Shown here: positions 10,509-20,016 of the stretch, one piece after another
Numbering within the stretch: position 1 is the first letter of the stretch
How the letters are laid out: each line of letters begins with the position of its first letter
Assembly (NCBI GenBank): GCA_016946835.1
Contig: JACVTC010000028.1
Span: 710,001-735,000 of the forward strand
DNA: 25,000 nucleotides
Direction: 5' to 3'
Source of the DNA: Neocallimastix lanati (nom. inval.)
Lineage: Eukaryota > Neocallimastigomycota > Neocallimastigomycetes > Neocallimastigales > Neocallimastigaceae
Made by a program: the position numbers and the translations under genes
Notes under the pieces: model-generated
Database searches by the model: none
What the model saw: the letters and a program-made list of their open reading frames with translations, nothing else
What the model was told of the DNA's origin: nothing

Positions 10509-11461
10509 TTATTTATTATTTATTATTTATTATTTATTATTTATTATTTATTATTTATTATTTATTATTTATTATTTATTATTTATTATTTATTATTTAT
10601 TATTTATTATTATTATTTATTATTTATTATTTATTATTTATTATTTATTATTTATTATTTATTTATTATTTATTATTTATTATTTATTATTTATTATTTA
10701 TTATTTATTATTTATTATTTATTATTTATTATTTATTATTTATTATTTATTATTTATTATTTATTATTTATTATTTATTATTTATTATTTATTATTTATT
10801 ATTTATTATTTATTATTTATTATTTATTATTTATTATTTATTATTTATTATTTATTATTTATTATTTATTATTTATTATTTATTATTTATTATTTATTAT
10901 TTATTATTTATTATTTATTATTTATTATTTATTATTATTTATTATTTATTATTTATTATTTATTACTATTTATTATTTATTATTTATTATTTATTATTTA
11001 TTATTTATTATTTATTATTTATTATTTATTATTTATTATTTATTATTATTTATTATTTATTATTTATTATTTATTACTATTTATTATTTATTATTTATTA
11101 TTTATTATTTATTATTTATTATTTATTATTTATTATTATTTATTATTTATTATTTATTATTTATTACTATTTATTATTTATTATTTATTATTTTATTATT
11201 TATTATTTATTATTTATTACTATTTATTATTTATTATTTATTATTTATTATTTATTATTTATTATTTATTATTTATTATTTATTATTATTTATTATTTAT
11301 TATTTATTATTTATTACTATTTATTATTTATTATTTATTATTTTATTATTTATTATTTATTATTTATTATTTATAATTTATTATTTATTATTTATTATTT
11401 ATTATTTATTATTTATTATTTTAATTATTTATTATTAATTATTAATTATTAATTATTAATT
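10509..11461. repeat. TATTATT heptamer array with higher-order structure
   Basis: About 0.91 kb of nearly pure 7-base repeats (10509-11421) is followed by a short TTAATTA-type tail to 11461. In the right half, single-base variants (ACT instead of ATT) and one-repeat length changes mark larger repeated blocks. The same 60-bp block occurs at 11041, 11131 and 11281, and 11131-11219 equals 11281-11369. This is the pattern left by unequal exchange or slippage. Confidence 0.95.
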
Positions 11462-11660
11462 GATAACCTAAAATTATGTATATAATAATTATTGATGCAC
11501 GTGATATACATGAATCTAATGTGGCACAAATGATGAATTGTTAAATACATAAAATGCTCACTGTAATATTTGCATCAGAATATAGGTTTAATTCCTAATA
11601 AATAAAAATAAATAAACAACATTAAAATTTATTAATCATAAATTTAAGTGTGTAAACATT

Positions 11661-11910
11661 AATTATTAATTATTATTTATTATTTATTATTTATTATTTA
11701 AATATTTATTATTTATTATTTAAATATTTATTATTAATTATTAATTATTTATTATTTATTATTTATTATTTATTATTTATTATTTATTATTTATTATTTA
11801 TTATTTATTATTTATTATTTATTACTCAATTATTTATTATTTATTATTTATTATTTATTATTTATTATTTATTATTTATTATTTATTATTTATTATTTAT
11901 TATTTATTAA
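11661..11910. repeat. Second TATTATT heptamer array
   Basis: About 250 bp of the same 7-base unit as the main array, interrupted by AAATATT and CTCAATT variants. It is separated from the main array by a 200-bp non-repeated spacer (11462-11660). Confidence 0.9.
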
Positions 11911-12132
11911 AATAAAAATATTCTTGTTATAAATATTTTTAAATTCCCTTTTTAATACGAATTAATTTACCCTTTAATAATGATAAGGCTAAAAATCTTA
12001 TAATAATACTAAAAATAAAATAACTAATGAATTTTTATAGATAGTATATTAATTATATAATTAATTTATATTTGTTAAATATAAACAGAGTTTTGTTATA
12101 ATAATTAACCCTAACTACGTTATTATTCTTAT
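11911..12132. other. AT-rich spacer
   Basis: No gene, repeat array or RNA is visible here. Confidence 0.5.
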
Positions 12133-12209
12133 TTAATATTTGAACGCTTCGGTATCAATTTTATTTTTAAAAGGATTAGAAATTGGAAGGTGACCGTAAA
12201 AATGATATT
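12133..12209 (-). pseudogene. Possible decayed terminal exon, unknown protein
   Basis: A 25-codon minus-strand frame ends in TAA at 12133-12135 and starts right after an acceptor-like AATAG. It encodes a composition unlike the AT-rich noise around it (YHFYGHLPISNPFK, then Asp-Thr-Glu-Ala). No upstream exon that would join it was found and the product is not recognised. It may be a gene relic or chance. Confidence 0.25.
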
Positions 12210-13157
12210 CTATTTATTAAATATTAAATATAAAAATATTTTTTATTATCCCATTTAATCATCACATACATAAAAAAAAAAGTAACGATGTTTTTACATA
12301 CATACATACATTTATATATAATGTTAAAACCAAAATTATATATTTAGTAAAATCAAAAGAAATAATACTAATAATAATAATTTGTTTGGAAACGTTTACT
12401 TTCATAAAGAATAAATTATCCAATTTTAACCTTTTTAGAACAACAAAATTATTAATGAAATTCTAATAAATAAATATTTACATTGATTAACTATTATTAT
12501 AATATATTTCTATATTAATTTAATATTTATTATCTTAAATCTCTTCCTCTTTCTCTTATTTTTTTTTTTTTTTTTTTCTTTCTTGTTATTTTTTTAAATA
12601 AAAAATAATGTACTAAAATATCCTAATAACTTTCATTAAATAATAAATGTAAATACATGTAATAATATAGTATTCTGCTCAATATTAAATCATTCATGTT
12701 TAGAAATTATGAAGTAAAAAGGACACTCAATCAACCTTTCCTTTCAGTTTACCATCATTGATGGAATGGTTCATAATGATTTTGTTTATTATTTTTTCAT
12801 AATAATTAAAATTTAATCTTTATTTTTTGTTTTTTTTTATTTTTTTAATTATTAATTCCTTTTATGTATATTTTTAATTTTAATTTTAATCTTAATTTAT
12901 GATTAACATATTTAAAACTTTAATAAATATAAAATTCACAACCACTTATAATAGTTGAAAAATCAATTTGAACCGAATAAATTTAATAATATTCTACATA
13001 ATATTTGATTATATCACAGCATATCATATCACATATTATCATATATTGTGTATATTTATGCTAATATTTATTACTATCAAATAAAATGTTGCCAAATTAT
13101 CAATTTATTCCAATATTTTTCCATTTTTTTTTTATAATTATATAAATAGTATAATTA
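12210..13157. other. AT-rich spacer
   Basis: This stretch holds T-runs (12559-12578), an ACATACATACAT microrepeat near 12297 and no supportable gene. Short protein-like frames near 12380-12460 (minus) and 12690-12750 (plus) are too weak to call. Confidence 0.45.
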
Positions 13158-13512
13158 AATAATAAATACAAATATAAATAAATATAAATATAAATATAAA
13201 TAAATATATATAAATAAATAAATACAAATAAATATAAATAAATATAAATAAATAAATATAAATATAAATATTAATAAATATAAATAAATATAAATATGAA
13301 TATAAATATAAATAAATATAAATATAAATATAAATATATATATATAAATATAAATATAAATAAATAAATATAAATATAAATAAATAAATATAAATATAAA
13401 TAAATAAATATAAATATAAATATAAATAAATATAAATAAATATAAATAAATATAAATATAAATATTAATAAATATAAATAAATAAATAAATAAACATAAA
13501 TAAATAAATAAA
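13158..13512. repeat. ATAAAT/AAATAT tandem array
   Basis: About 350 bp of interleaved AAATAT and AAATAAAT units, with local repetition of a 20-base AAATATAAATATAAATAAAT pattern around 13340-13420. It is simple-sequence DNA with no coding potential. Confidence 0.88.
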
Positions 13513-13801
13513 AATAAAGTAATGAATGAATTAGAATATAAATTAGAATATAAAAAATATATATAATTATTTTTTTTTAAAATGGTAAATAAAATTTAAA
13601 AAATTTTTTTGTAAATTAAAAAGTTTAAAAATTTTAACTATTAATAATTAATGCTTTTAATTTATCAAGATAATTATTTTTTTTTCTGTGATTGATTATA
13701 AATAAATATCGAAAATATATCAAATTAACATAACAAATAAAAAAAAATTATGCAATATTATTGATTTGATAATAACAAGTTATGTACATTATATTAATAT
13801 T

Positions 13802-14706
13802 TTAGTGGATAGTACCTTCTATATTTATATTAGATAAGTTTTGGTAAGCTTGAATATAAATACCAAGGACGAGTTTATTATTTTCAAAAAGAGTATTGTT
13901 AGAATCAGGATATCTGTATTTCTTATATAAATTTGGAGTTTCAATGAAATTTTTAAAATCATACATTTCTCCTTAGTTTGTAAAATTTTGTAATGTCGAA
14001 TACTCTATAATATAATATATATAATATATATATTAATAAAAGTTTATTCATCCATTTCATTATAAATATCAAATAAAAGAAAAAAAATTAAACTTCATTT
14101 TACCTTTGGCATCAAAACAATATTAATTCTTATAGTTTTATAGAGAAAAAAAATCCAATAAAAATGGGTTTTATTTCTTTGGCTTTTCAAATAAATTGAA
14201 ACATAATTTGTTTTATGTTAAATATTATTTTCCTTCTTATTTTATATTTATAAAATATCATTTATAAATTTTTATTTAAAATAATTTCTTAAAAAAAAAT
14301 TATTTATGTATTATAATATGAAAAATATTATTACAACAATTAATAATTAGTATGCATATATATTAATTTATATATCATTTTAAATTAAGACATATAGAAG
14401 TTTTAATTTTATTTTAATTTTAATTTTAATTTTATTTTTTATTTTTTTTTTTTTAAAATGCTTAATTACCATTGATTTTTACCAAAACTAAATTCAAAAT
14501 GAACAGTATCAATTTTTTTTTCTTTTTTAAAGTCTTTAATTTCGCACTTAAAAAAAAAAAAATTCAACCAAGAAAATGTTAATAAATAATAACATTTTTG
14601 AAGAAAAATATTTAAAAATGTTATTATTTATTAACATTTTCTTGGTTGAATTTTTTTTTTTTTTTTTTAATTTATGGATGTACTTTTTTCCTTTTTTGTA
14701 TTTGCT
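13802..14706 (-). pseudogene. Decayed multi-exon gene of unknown function
   Basis: Four minus-strand patches read like protein. In gene order: 14706-14671 after acceptor TTTTAG (Lys-rich); 14549-14466 (ends IDTVHFEFSFGKNQW, then TAA, with a GTAATT donor-like site overlapping); 14217-14104 (38 codons, contains YLKSQRNKTHFYW, ends MPK at a GTAAAA donor); and 14002-13802 (67 codons including the stop, contains LFENNKLVLGIYIQAYQN, final TAA at 13802-13804). The last two join in frame across a 101-bp intron. An in-frame TAA at 13973-13975 and a frame change across the hairpin at 14550-14663 suggest a dead gene. No family recognised. Confidence 0.38.
14550..14663. repeat. Perfect 50-bp inverted repeat (hairpin)
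   Basis: The left arm 14550-14599 and right arm 14614-14663 are exact reverse complements. The outer 13 bases are A/T homopolymer and the inner 37 are complex sequence including TTCAACCAAG. A 14-nt loop separates them. It could form a long cruciform or foldback RNA, and may be a small foldback element. It sits between two patches of the decayed gene. Confidence 0.95.
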
Positions 14707-14711
14707 CTAAA

Positions 14712-15188
14712 ATAAATATCATTAAAATAATTATTATTATCAGTCACAATAATATATATATGAAATATATAAACAAAATATAGTATAAAAATCGAAAAGT
14801 TTAATAAAAAAAAAAATTTATAAATAATAATATCGTAATAAGATATATATATATTATTTAAATATTTAATTCCAATATTATGATAATAAAAATAATATAA
14901 ATGCCTATTTTAATAATTCAGTATTTTAATTGGTATATTAAAAAAAAAAAAAAATAATTATTTTTCCTACAAAAAAAAAAATAATATATTATATTGGAAT
15001 AAATAAATACATAGTACAATTATATATTTTTTATAGAAATACATAACAAAAAATTTCAATTATAAGTCTTTATAAATTAAAATTTATTTATTTATTATTA
15101 ATATAATTATTAATATTGTTAAGAATTTTTGGTATATAATTATGTCATTTTTATTAATATATTTTATGACAAAGAGTTACGAGTACTT
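14712..15188. other. AT-rich spacer
   Basis: No gene is seen. The right part (from about 15117) belongs to a diverged duplicated segment whose other copy is at 16911-17040. Confidence 0.5.
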
Positions 15189-15404
15189 TTATTCTAAATT
15201 AAATGCTTTTATATGAATACATTGTGGCTTAACATTAATAATATTACAATCTGTTTCAATACATTTGAAACTTCTTGAAATATACATATTCTTCGTACTT
15301 TAATCAATTGGTGGAGATATCGATTTCTTTTAAGGGGACGGGGAGGATAAGATACTATAAATTTTACCAAATTTATATTATATAATTTTAATGAAATTTA
15401 ATTA
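15189..15404 (-). pseudogene. Coding-like patch, possible gene relic
   Basis: Minus-strand frames here contain unusually many Gly/Pro/Cys/Arg codons for this region. One frame (15287-15189, 32 codons from ATG to TAA) contains CIETDCNIINVKPQC. Another runs open for about 70 codons from just after a stop near 15404 and contains SYPPRPLKRNRYLHQL. They overlap in different frames, which is expected of a frameshifted relic but could also be chance. Product unknown. Confidence 0.22.
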
Positions 15405-15569
15405 ATTTTCATAAGTTATCTACTAGTTTTAGTAGATCCTACTAGGCCCTTTAATGAGGAAAATTAACTCACTTATTCATTAATGAAGATAATAAAAAGA
15501 AAAGAAACAACTTAGAAACAAATAAATTTAAAGAAAATAATTCTATTAAAAGAAAAAATGGGGTGTGGG

Positions 15570-15595
15570 GCATTTCGCCAGATTGCATTTCGCCA
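15570..15595. repeat. Paired GCATTTCGCCA direct repeats
   Basis: The 11-mer GCATTTCGCCA occurs at 15570-15580 and again at 15585-15595, preceded by the G-rich GGGGTGTGGGG. This is one of the few G/C-containing patches in the desert. It may be a remnant of a DNA transposon end, but no partner end is present in the window. Confidence 0.6.
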
Positions 15596-15834
15596 ATTTT
15601 TTTGAAAGTAAATTAATATTTATATTTTAATATAGGAAAACTTTATTATAGTAAATAATTATAAATGAGAAAAAATACTTAGAAATAGTTTTTAGTTTTC
15701 TGTCCAAGAATAATGATATGTAATAATTCTTTTTAAATAAAATTTAAATAAAATAATTTTTCATTAAACACATAAATTGTTTCCCCAAATCTTACCAATA
15801 ATTATTTTTTAAATCTTATATATTATTTGTTATA

Positions 15835-15917
15835 TTAAATTGACACTTTAAACAAGTTAAAACTTTAAATAATAATAAAAATTATTATTATTTAACTTGT
15901 TTAAAGTGTCAATTTAA
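15835..15917. repeat. 27-bp inverted repeat (hairpin)
   Basis: Arm 15835-15861 and arm 15891-15917 are exact reverse complements containing TTGACACTTTAAACAAG. The 29-nt middle itself contains a smaller AT palindrome (AAATAATAAT against ATTATTATTT), so the whole 83 bp can fold into one long stem with a bulge. Confidence 0.9.
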
Positions 15918-17249
15918 AATGATATAACTCGATTCTGATTTCAACTTTTTGGGAAAAGCGATTATATTATTTTGAATACTATTGAACCTATTGAACCAGA
16001 TTTATAATTAAAATATTCAATTTATTGAATAATACTTAATCATTTTAATATGAAATACATTTTAAACATATAATATAAATTATATATATATAACAGTGTA
16101 TAATATCAATATTTAAATAATAAATATATATTATATGTAAAAATATAAAATAAATAAAAAATACTTAATAATATATTATATAATATAATATAAAATAAGA
16201 TTATATAAGTCCTATTAAAGTTAAATATAAGAATATTATTATATTTTAATATAATAATTTATATTTATTAAACAATACTAATCATTTTAATATTGTTTTA
16301 AATAATCATAAATAATAATAATTCAAAAATTAATTATTTGTTATTATTTATTTAATGTTTAATGGAAATTATGTATAAATATGATGAACATTATTAAATT
16401 AAAAGTATTTCAAATTTTTGTATTTTGTACATATAAATTAATCAAGTAAAGATATAAGGTGTTTTTATAGTGTAGCTTTATTATTATAATTATATATATA
16501 GAGTTCTTTATCTTATTTTAACAAGTTACTTTTTTTTTTTTTTAAATTTATTTATTACTAATTAAATAATATTATATATATATATTTTTTTTATTTTATT
16601 CATGTATATATTAGTTTAAAAAAGAAAGGTTTTTTGGTTAATAAATTTTATTAAATAATTATTATACAAATCTTATATATTATTTATTTTATGTTCTACT
16701 TTTCTTATAATTTACCAACTTTTATGAGTGATAAAACAAATGTATATGAATTTTACCAATTTTAGAATACCTTTGTAGCAGAATTAATTTATTTATTAAA
16801 TTTTTTTTTTTTTTTTTTTTATTTATTTATTTATTTATTTATTTAAATGAAAAATAAATAGCAAACAAATTTTAAGTAATAATAAATAATAAAAAGATAA
16901 TAATTTTTATTTGTTAAGAATCTGTAATTTATGTTTTATATTATATCAATTTATTAATATATCTTTTGATAAAAAGTTACAGATATTATATTAAATTACA
17001 TTTACATAAATGAATATGTTATGACTAACACATTATAATAATAATAAAAATTATAATAAAAATTATAATTTTAAACAATTTTTAAAATTAAAATGATTAA
17101 TTAAATCTTGAAGAATATGTATATTTCAAGATAAATTATTTTATTATTATTATTATTTTTTTTTAATTAATTAAATAAAATAAAAAAAAAATAGTATATA
17201 AGAAGAAAAATAATCTATAAAAAAAGTTTTTAAAAATCAAAAAAAAAAT
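15918..17249. other. AT-rich spacer with old duplicated segment
   Basis: No gene seen. The stretch 16911-17040 is a diverged copy of 15117-15241. The 21-mer at 17110-17130 is the exact reverse complement of 15274-15294. The end of this region contains the promoter side of the secreted-protein gene, with TATATAAG at 17195-17202, which is not decisive in this base composition. Confidence 0.5.
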
Positions 17250-17312
17250 TAAAAATAAAAATAAAAATAAAAATAAAAATAAAAATAAAAATAAAAATAA
17301 AAATAAAAATAA
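17250..17312. repeat. AAAAAT hexamer array in the 5' leader
   Basis: About ten and a half copies of AAAAAT lie 38 bases upstream of the start codon of the secreted-protein gene, so they are likely in its 5' UTR or core promoter. Confidence 0.85.
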
Positions 17313-17350
17313 AGAAAGTAAAGACATAAAAAGAAAAGCTAAACAACAAA

Positions 17351-18061
17351 ATGAAAATTTCTACTTCTATTTTTGCTTTAGTTGCTAGTGCTTCTTTTGT
17401 TTTTGCTAACAATAGTGTTTCTGTTAATGTCTTAAATAAAAGAGAACTTAATGTTTCCATAGATAATTCACAACTAGCAGAACTTAATGATACTTGCAAA
17501 ACTCAACTTTCAACCTATATGGATTGTTTGGAATCCCCATCTAATTATGACTATGAAAAAAAATGTCCACCAATCCTTGGTGATAACTGTCAAAATTTCT
17601 ATAAGGATCCAATAAATTTAATTCCAGGTTGTAAAGATGATGTCGTATTAGTTGAAAAACTTCAACAACATATTAAATCTTTTGTACCACTTTACAATTT
17701 AGGTTGTCACACCGATGAAGTTGGTAATCGTTGTCCATTCTCTGAAACTTCATTAACGACATCATTCCTTTTCATAAATGGAACAGAATTTGAAAGATTA
17801 ACTAAAAATACTTGCCAATCTGAGATTTGTAGAGATCTTACCATTAAGGCTTACCATAAAGATTCTGCTCAGAAACTTTCAACTTTCAAAATTACAATTG
17901 GAAAAGAAAAGGATAAGCAAAGTTCAGGTAAATCAAGTCAAGTAACCTTCACTGATTTTCTTGATTCTTCGGAATGCAAGTATATGTCTGGTGCTACTAC
18001 TCTTAAGATTAGTAGTGGATTACTCATTTCATTAGGTTTATTCTTATTATCTCTTTACTGA
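17351..18061 (+). CDS. Secreted cysteine-rich protein, probably GPI-anchored
   Basis: This is an intronless 236-aa protein that I do not recognise by family. Residues 1 to about 19 form a signal peptide ending in Phe-Ala. Ten cysteines (49, 59, 72, 80, 94, 119, 128, 155, 160, 209) suggest five disulfides. N-glycosylation sequons are at Asn 20, 34, 46 and 143. A KR pair at 30-31 could be a Kex2-type cleavage site. The C-terminus has a small-residue stretch (Ser213-Gly-Ala) followed by a hydrophobic tail (223-236) with no cytoplasmic part, as in GPI-anchored proteins. It therefore most likely ends up on the cell surface or wall. Codon use and G/C content are clearly those of a real gene against the surrounding A/T. 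The start is the only good one: it directly begins the signal peptide. Confidence 0.9.
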   Translation: MKISTSIFALVASASFVFANNSVSVNVLNKRELNVSIDNSQLAELNDTCKTQLSTYMDCLESPSNYDYEKKCPPILGDNCQNFYKDPINLIPGCKDDVVLVEKLQQHIKSFVPLYNLGCHTDEVGNRCPFSETSLTTSFLFINGTEFERLTKNTCQSEICRDLTIKAYHKDSAQKLSTFKITIGKEKDKQSSGKSSQVTFTDFLDSSECKYMSGATTLKISSGLLISLGLFLLSLY

Positions 18062-18801
18062 AATAATTACAAATATTAACAAATAAAAATATATATATAT
18101 ATAAAAAAAAAAAAAGTAACAATATTATAAAAATATAATATATATAATAATTATTTTATATATTTTTAAAAATATATAAAATAAAACGACATATCAAATA
18201 AATATAAAAAAAAATATTATTAAAAATATCTAATAATATTCTAAATTAAAAAAAAAAAAAAAAAAATCCAAATTAATAATAATAATAAAAATCTATATTA
18301 TTAATATTATAAAAATAATAAAAATAATAATAATATATATCATAAATACAAAAATTTCAAAAAATAACATGTATTATATATATATATATATATAGTTATA
18401 TAATTAAAATTATAATATATAATTATAAATAAAAATTGTATATATAAAATATCAAAAAAAAAAAAAAAAAAAAGTTATTAATATTGTTGTTTTATGTATT
18501 TAATATTTTTTTTTTTTTTTTAAAAAAATTTTTTTTTCATATGTTGAATATTGGGTTTTCATTGATGTATATAATGATTATCTGAAGAAATATTTTAAAA
18601 ATCAATATTATAAATATAAAAGTTTGAATATAATTTTATATTTATAATAATAATAATAATAAATATTTTATTACAAGTATTATTCTAGTGTTTTTTTTTT
18701 TTTTTTTATAACATTAGAAAATATAGGGACTTTAGTAATTCAAATTTTTAGGATTTTATATAAAAATTAAGAAGTCCCAATATATAATTTTTTACTTTTT
18801 T

Positions 18802-18803
<2 letters not shown>
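18062..18803. other. AT-rich 3' flank and spacer
   Basis: The stretch contains A and T homopolymers, a TATATA run near 18376-18394 and a small inverted pair GGGACTT (18726-18732) / AAGTCCC (18772-18778). The 3' UTR of the secreted-protein gene lies at its left end. No gene seen. Confidence 0.5.

Positions 18804-18886
<83 letters not shown>
18804..18886. repeat. 83-base pure T tract
   Basis: An uninterrupted T-run, the longest in the window, is followed directly by CAG and then protein-like sequence on the plus strand. It may be an exaggerated polypyrimidine tract of a 3' splice site, a retroposon poly(A) tail on the minus strand, or simple slippage. Confidence 0.95.
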
Positions 18887-18889
18887 CAG

Positions 18890-19175
18890 TTGATGATTGA
18901 AGATTATGAGAAGTACATATAAGATAATGAGAAAAACATAGAAAATAAAAGAGCTTTTTATTAAAGAATATAATGACTATTAAAAATGGTGGAGTGAAAA
19001 TAAAGAAGATTATATTAAAATGTTTAAAGAGACAGAACTATTTAAAGATGATAATGAAAAGATAGAATTTGGAAAAAAAAAATATAATAAATTAAATAAA
19101 AATAAATTTAATATCATTATGAATACCAACTTTTTAAATTATGAGCAAACCTCTTTTTTTTTTTTTTTTGGTTAG
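18890..19175 (+). pseudogene. Decayed exon-like patch, Lys/Glu-rich protein
   Basis: After the T83-CAG, the plus strand reads LMIEDYEKYI, a TAA, then DNEKNIENKRAF, after which the signal moves to another frame from 18951 on. That frame has one TAA (18981-18983) and then stays open to TAG at 19173-19175, including KWWSENKEDYIKMF. The charged composition is unlike random A/T here. A frameshift plus two stops suggests a relic. The family is not recognised. Confidence 0.33.
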
Positions 19176-19809
19176 TAAATTATCAAATTATCTATAATTG
19201 ATCTACAATACTTGGATTTCAATATTTAGTAATTCATAATATTTTTTATTTTTGAAATAAATTATATTTTCTCTTTAAATGGTTGTATTTTCTTTAATAG
19301 CATTCTTTAAAAATTCTTAAATTAAAGTATGTATTAATAATATCAACATATCAATTAATTTGTTTCTAAATCTTTAAAGGTTTATTTGAACTTTTTTTTT
19401 TTCGGTATTTTTATCTCCTACTGATAAGGTAAAATTGTTTCCATATTAATACATATGGAATTCTACCATTTATTTTAAATTTTTAATTTAACCAAGATAA
19501 ATTAAATAGTTTATTTTAAATAAAAAATTTATAGGATAAAGTTTTTTTTTTTTTTTTTTTTTTTAATAAATATATATATATTTATTAAATTAAATATATT
19601 TGATTAAATGTAAATAAATAAATGAATAAATGAATAAATGAATAAATAAATAAATAAATAAATTGAACTAATATTTTTACTTTCTGTTTTTATTAAATAA
19701 ACTTTGAAATTTTTGATATTAATAATATGCTTTTTTAAAGTAAAGATTTTATAAAAAAAAATTGATTCGGTCTTTTTTGAAAACTAGGTAATCAGATAAT
19801 AATTATTAC
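19176..19809. other. AT-rich spacer with weak coding-like patches
   Basis: Minus-strand fragments with a slight protein character occur near 19190-19330 and 19415-19480 (for example GRIPYVLIWKQFYL). They could belong with the relic at 19810-20016 but are too short to call. T-runs at about 19540-19563 and an AAATGAAT-type microsatellite near 19610-19660 are also present. Confidence 0.4.
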
Positions 19810-20016
19810 TTAGTACATCAAGCATCCAACTTCATTTATAGAAATAAACACTCTAGGAGAATGAAAATTGCCCCATATAAATTTTAGAGGTTGCTTATGG
19901 AGGTCGATCTAGAAAACTTGAGGATAAAACCTGGAAATACTAAGAAAAACTCTTGTTTTCCAATCTAACTCAAAAGTTACTTCATTAATGAGCTTGGAAG
20001 GGTTATTTAAAAGTTT
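19810..20016 (-). pseudogene. Decayed exon of unknown protein
   Basis: A 69-codon minus-strand frame begins in phase 0 right after an AATAATAG acceptor-like site and ends at TAA (19810-19812), with one internal TAG at 19909-19911. It has Trp, Pro, Arg, Asp and Gly in protein-like spacing (NEVTFELDWKTRVF; PLKFIWGNFHSPRVF). The local base composition is also less A/T-rich than its surroundings. The plus strand of the same segment has several stops. I do not recognise the family. It is most likely a gene relic; a living terminal exon is unlikely because of the TAG. Confidence 0.42.

Noticed and set aside
11480-11545. Plus-strand short frame containing DARDIHESNVAQ
   Set aside because: Protein-like but only about 18 codons with no splice partner or start; not enough to call.
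10509-11910. CRISPR-like array
   Set aside because: The repeats are contiguous 7-mers without spacers, and the genome is eukaryotic.
10509-13512. Centromere
   Set aside because: AT satellite structure is suggestive, but nothing in the sequence alone shows centromere identity, so it is left as a question only.
9011-17249. tRNA, rRNA or other structured RNA genes
   Set aside because: No GGTTCGA-type T-loop with matching acceptor stem or other known RNA signature was found by eye.
17230-17499. 89-codon minus-strand frame over the secreted-protein gene
   Set aside because: Antisense to the signal peptide region and the AAAAAT array; the plus-strand gene has clear features.
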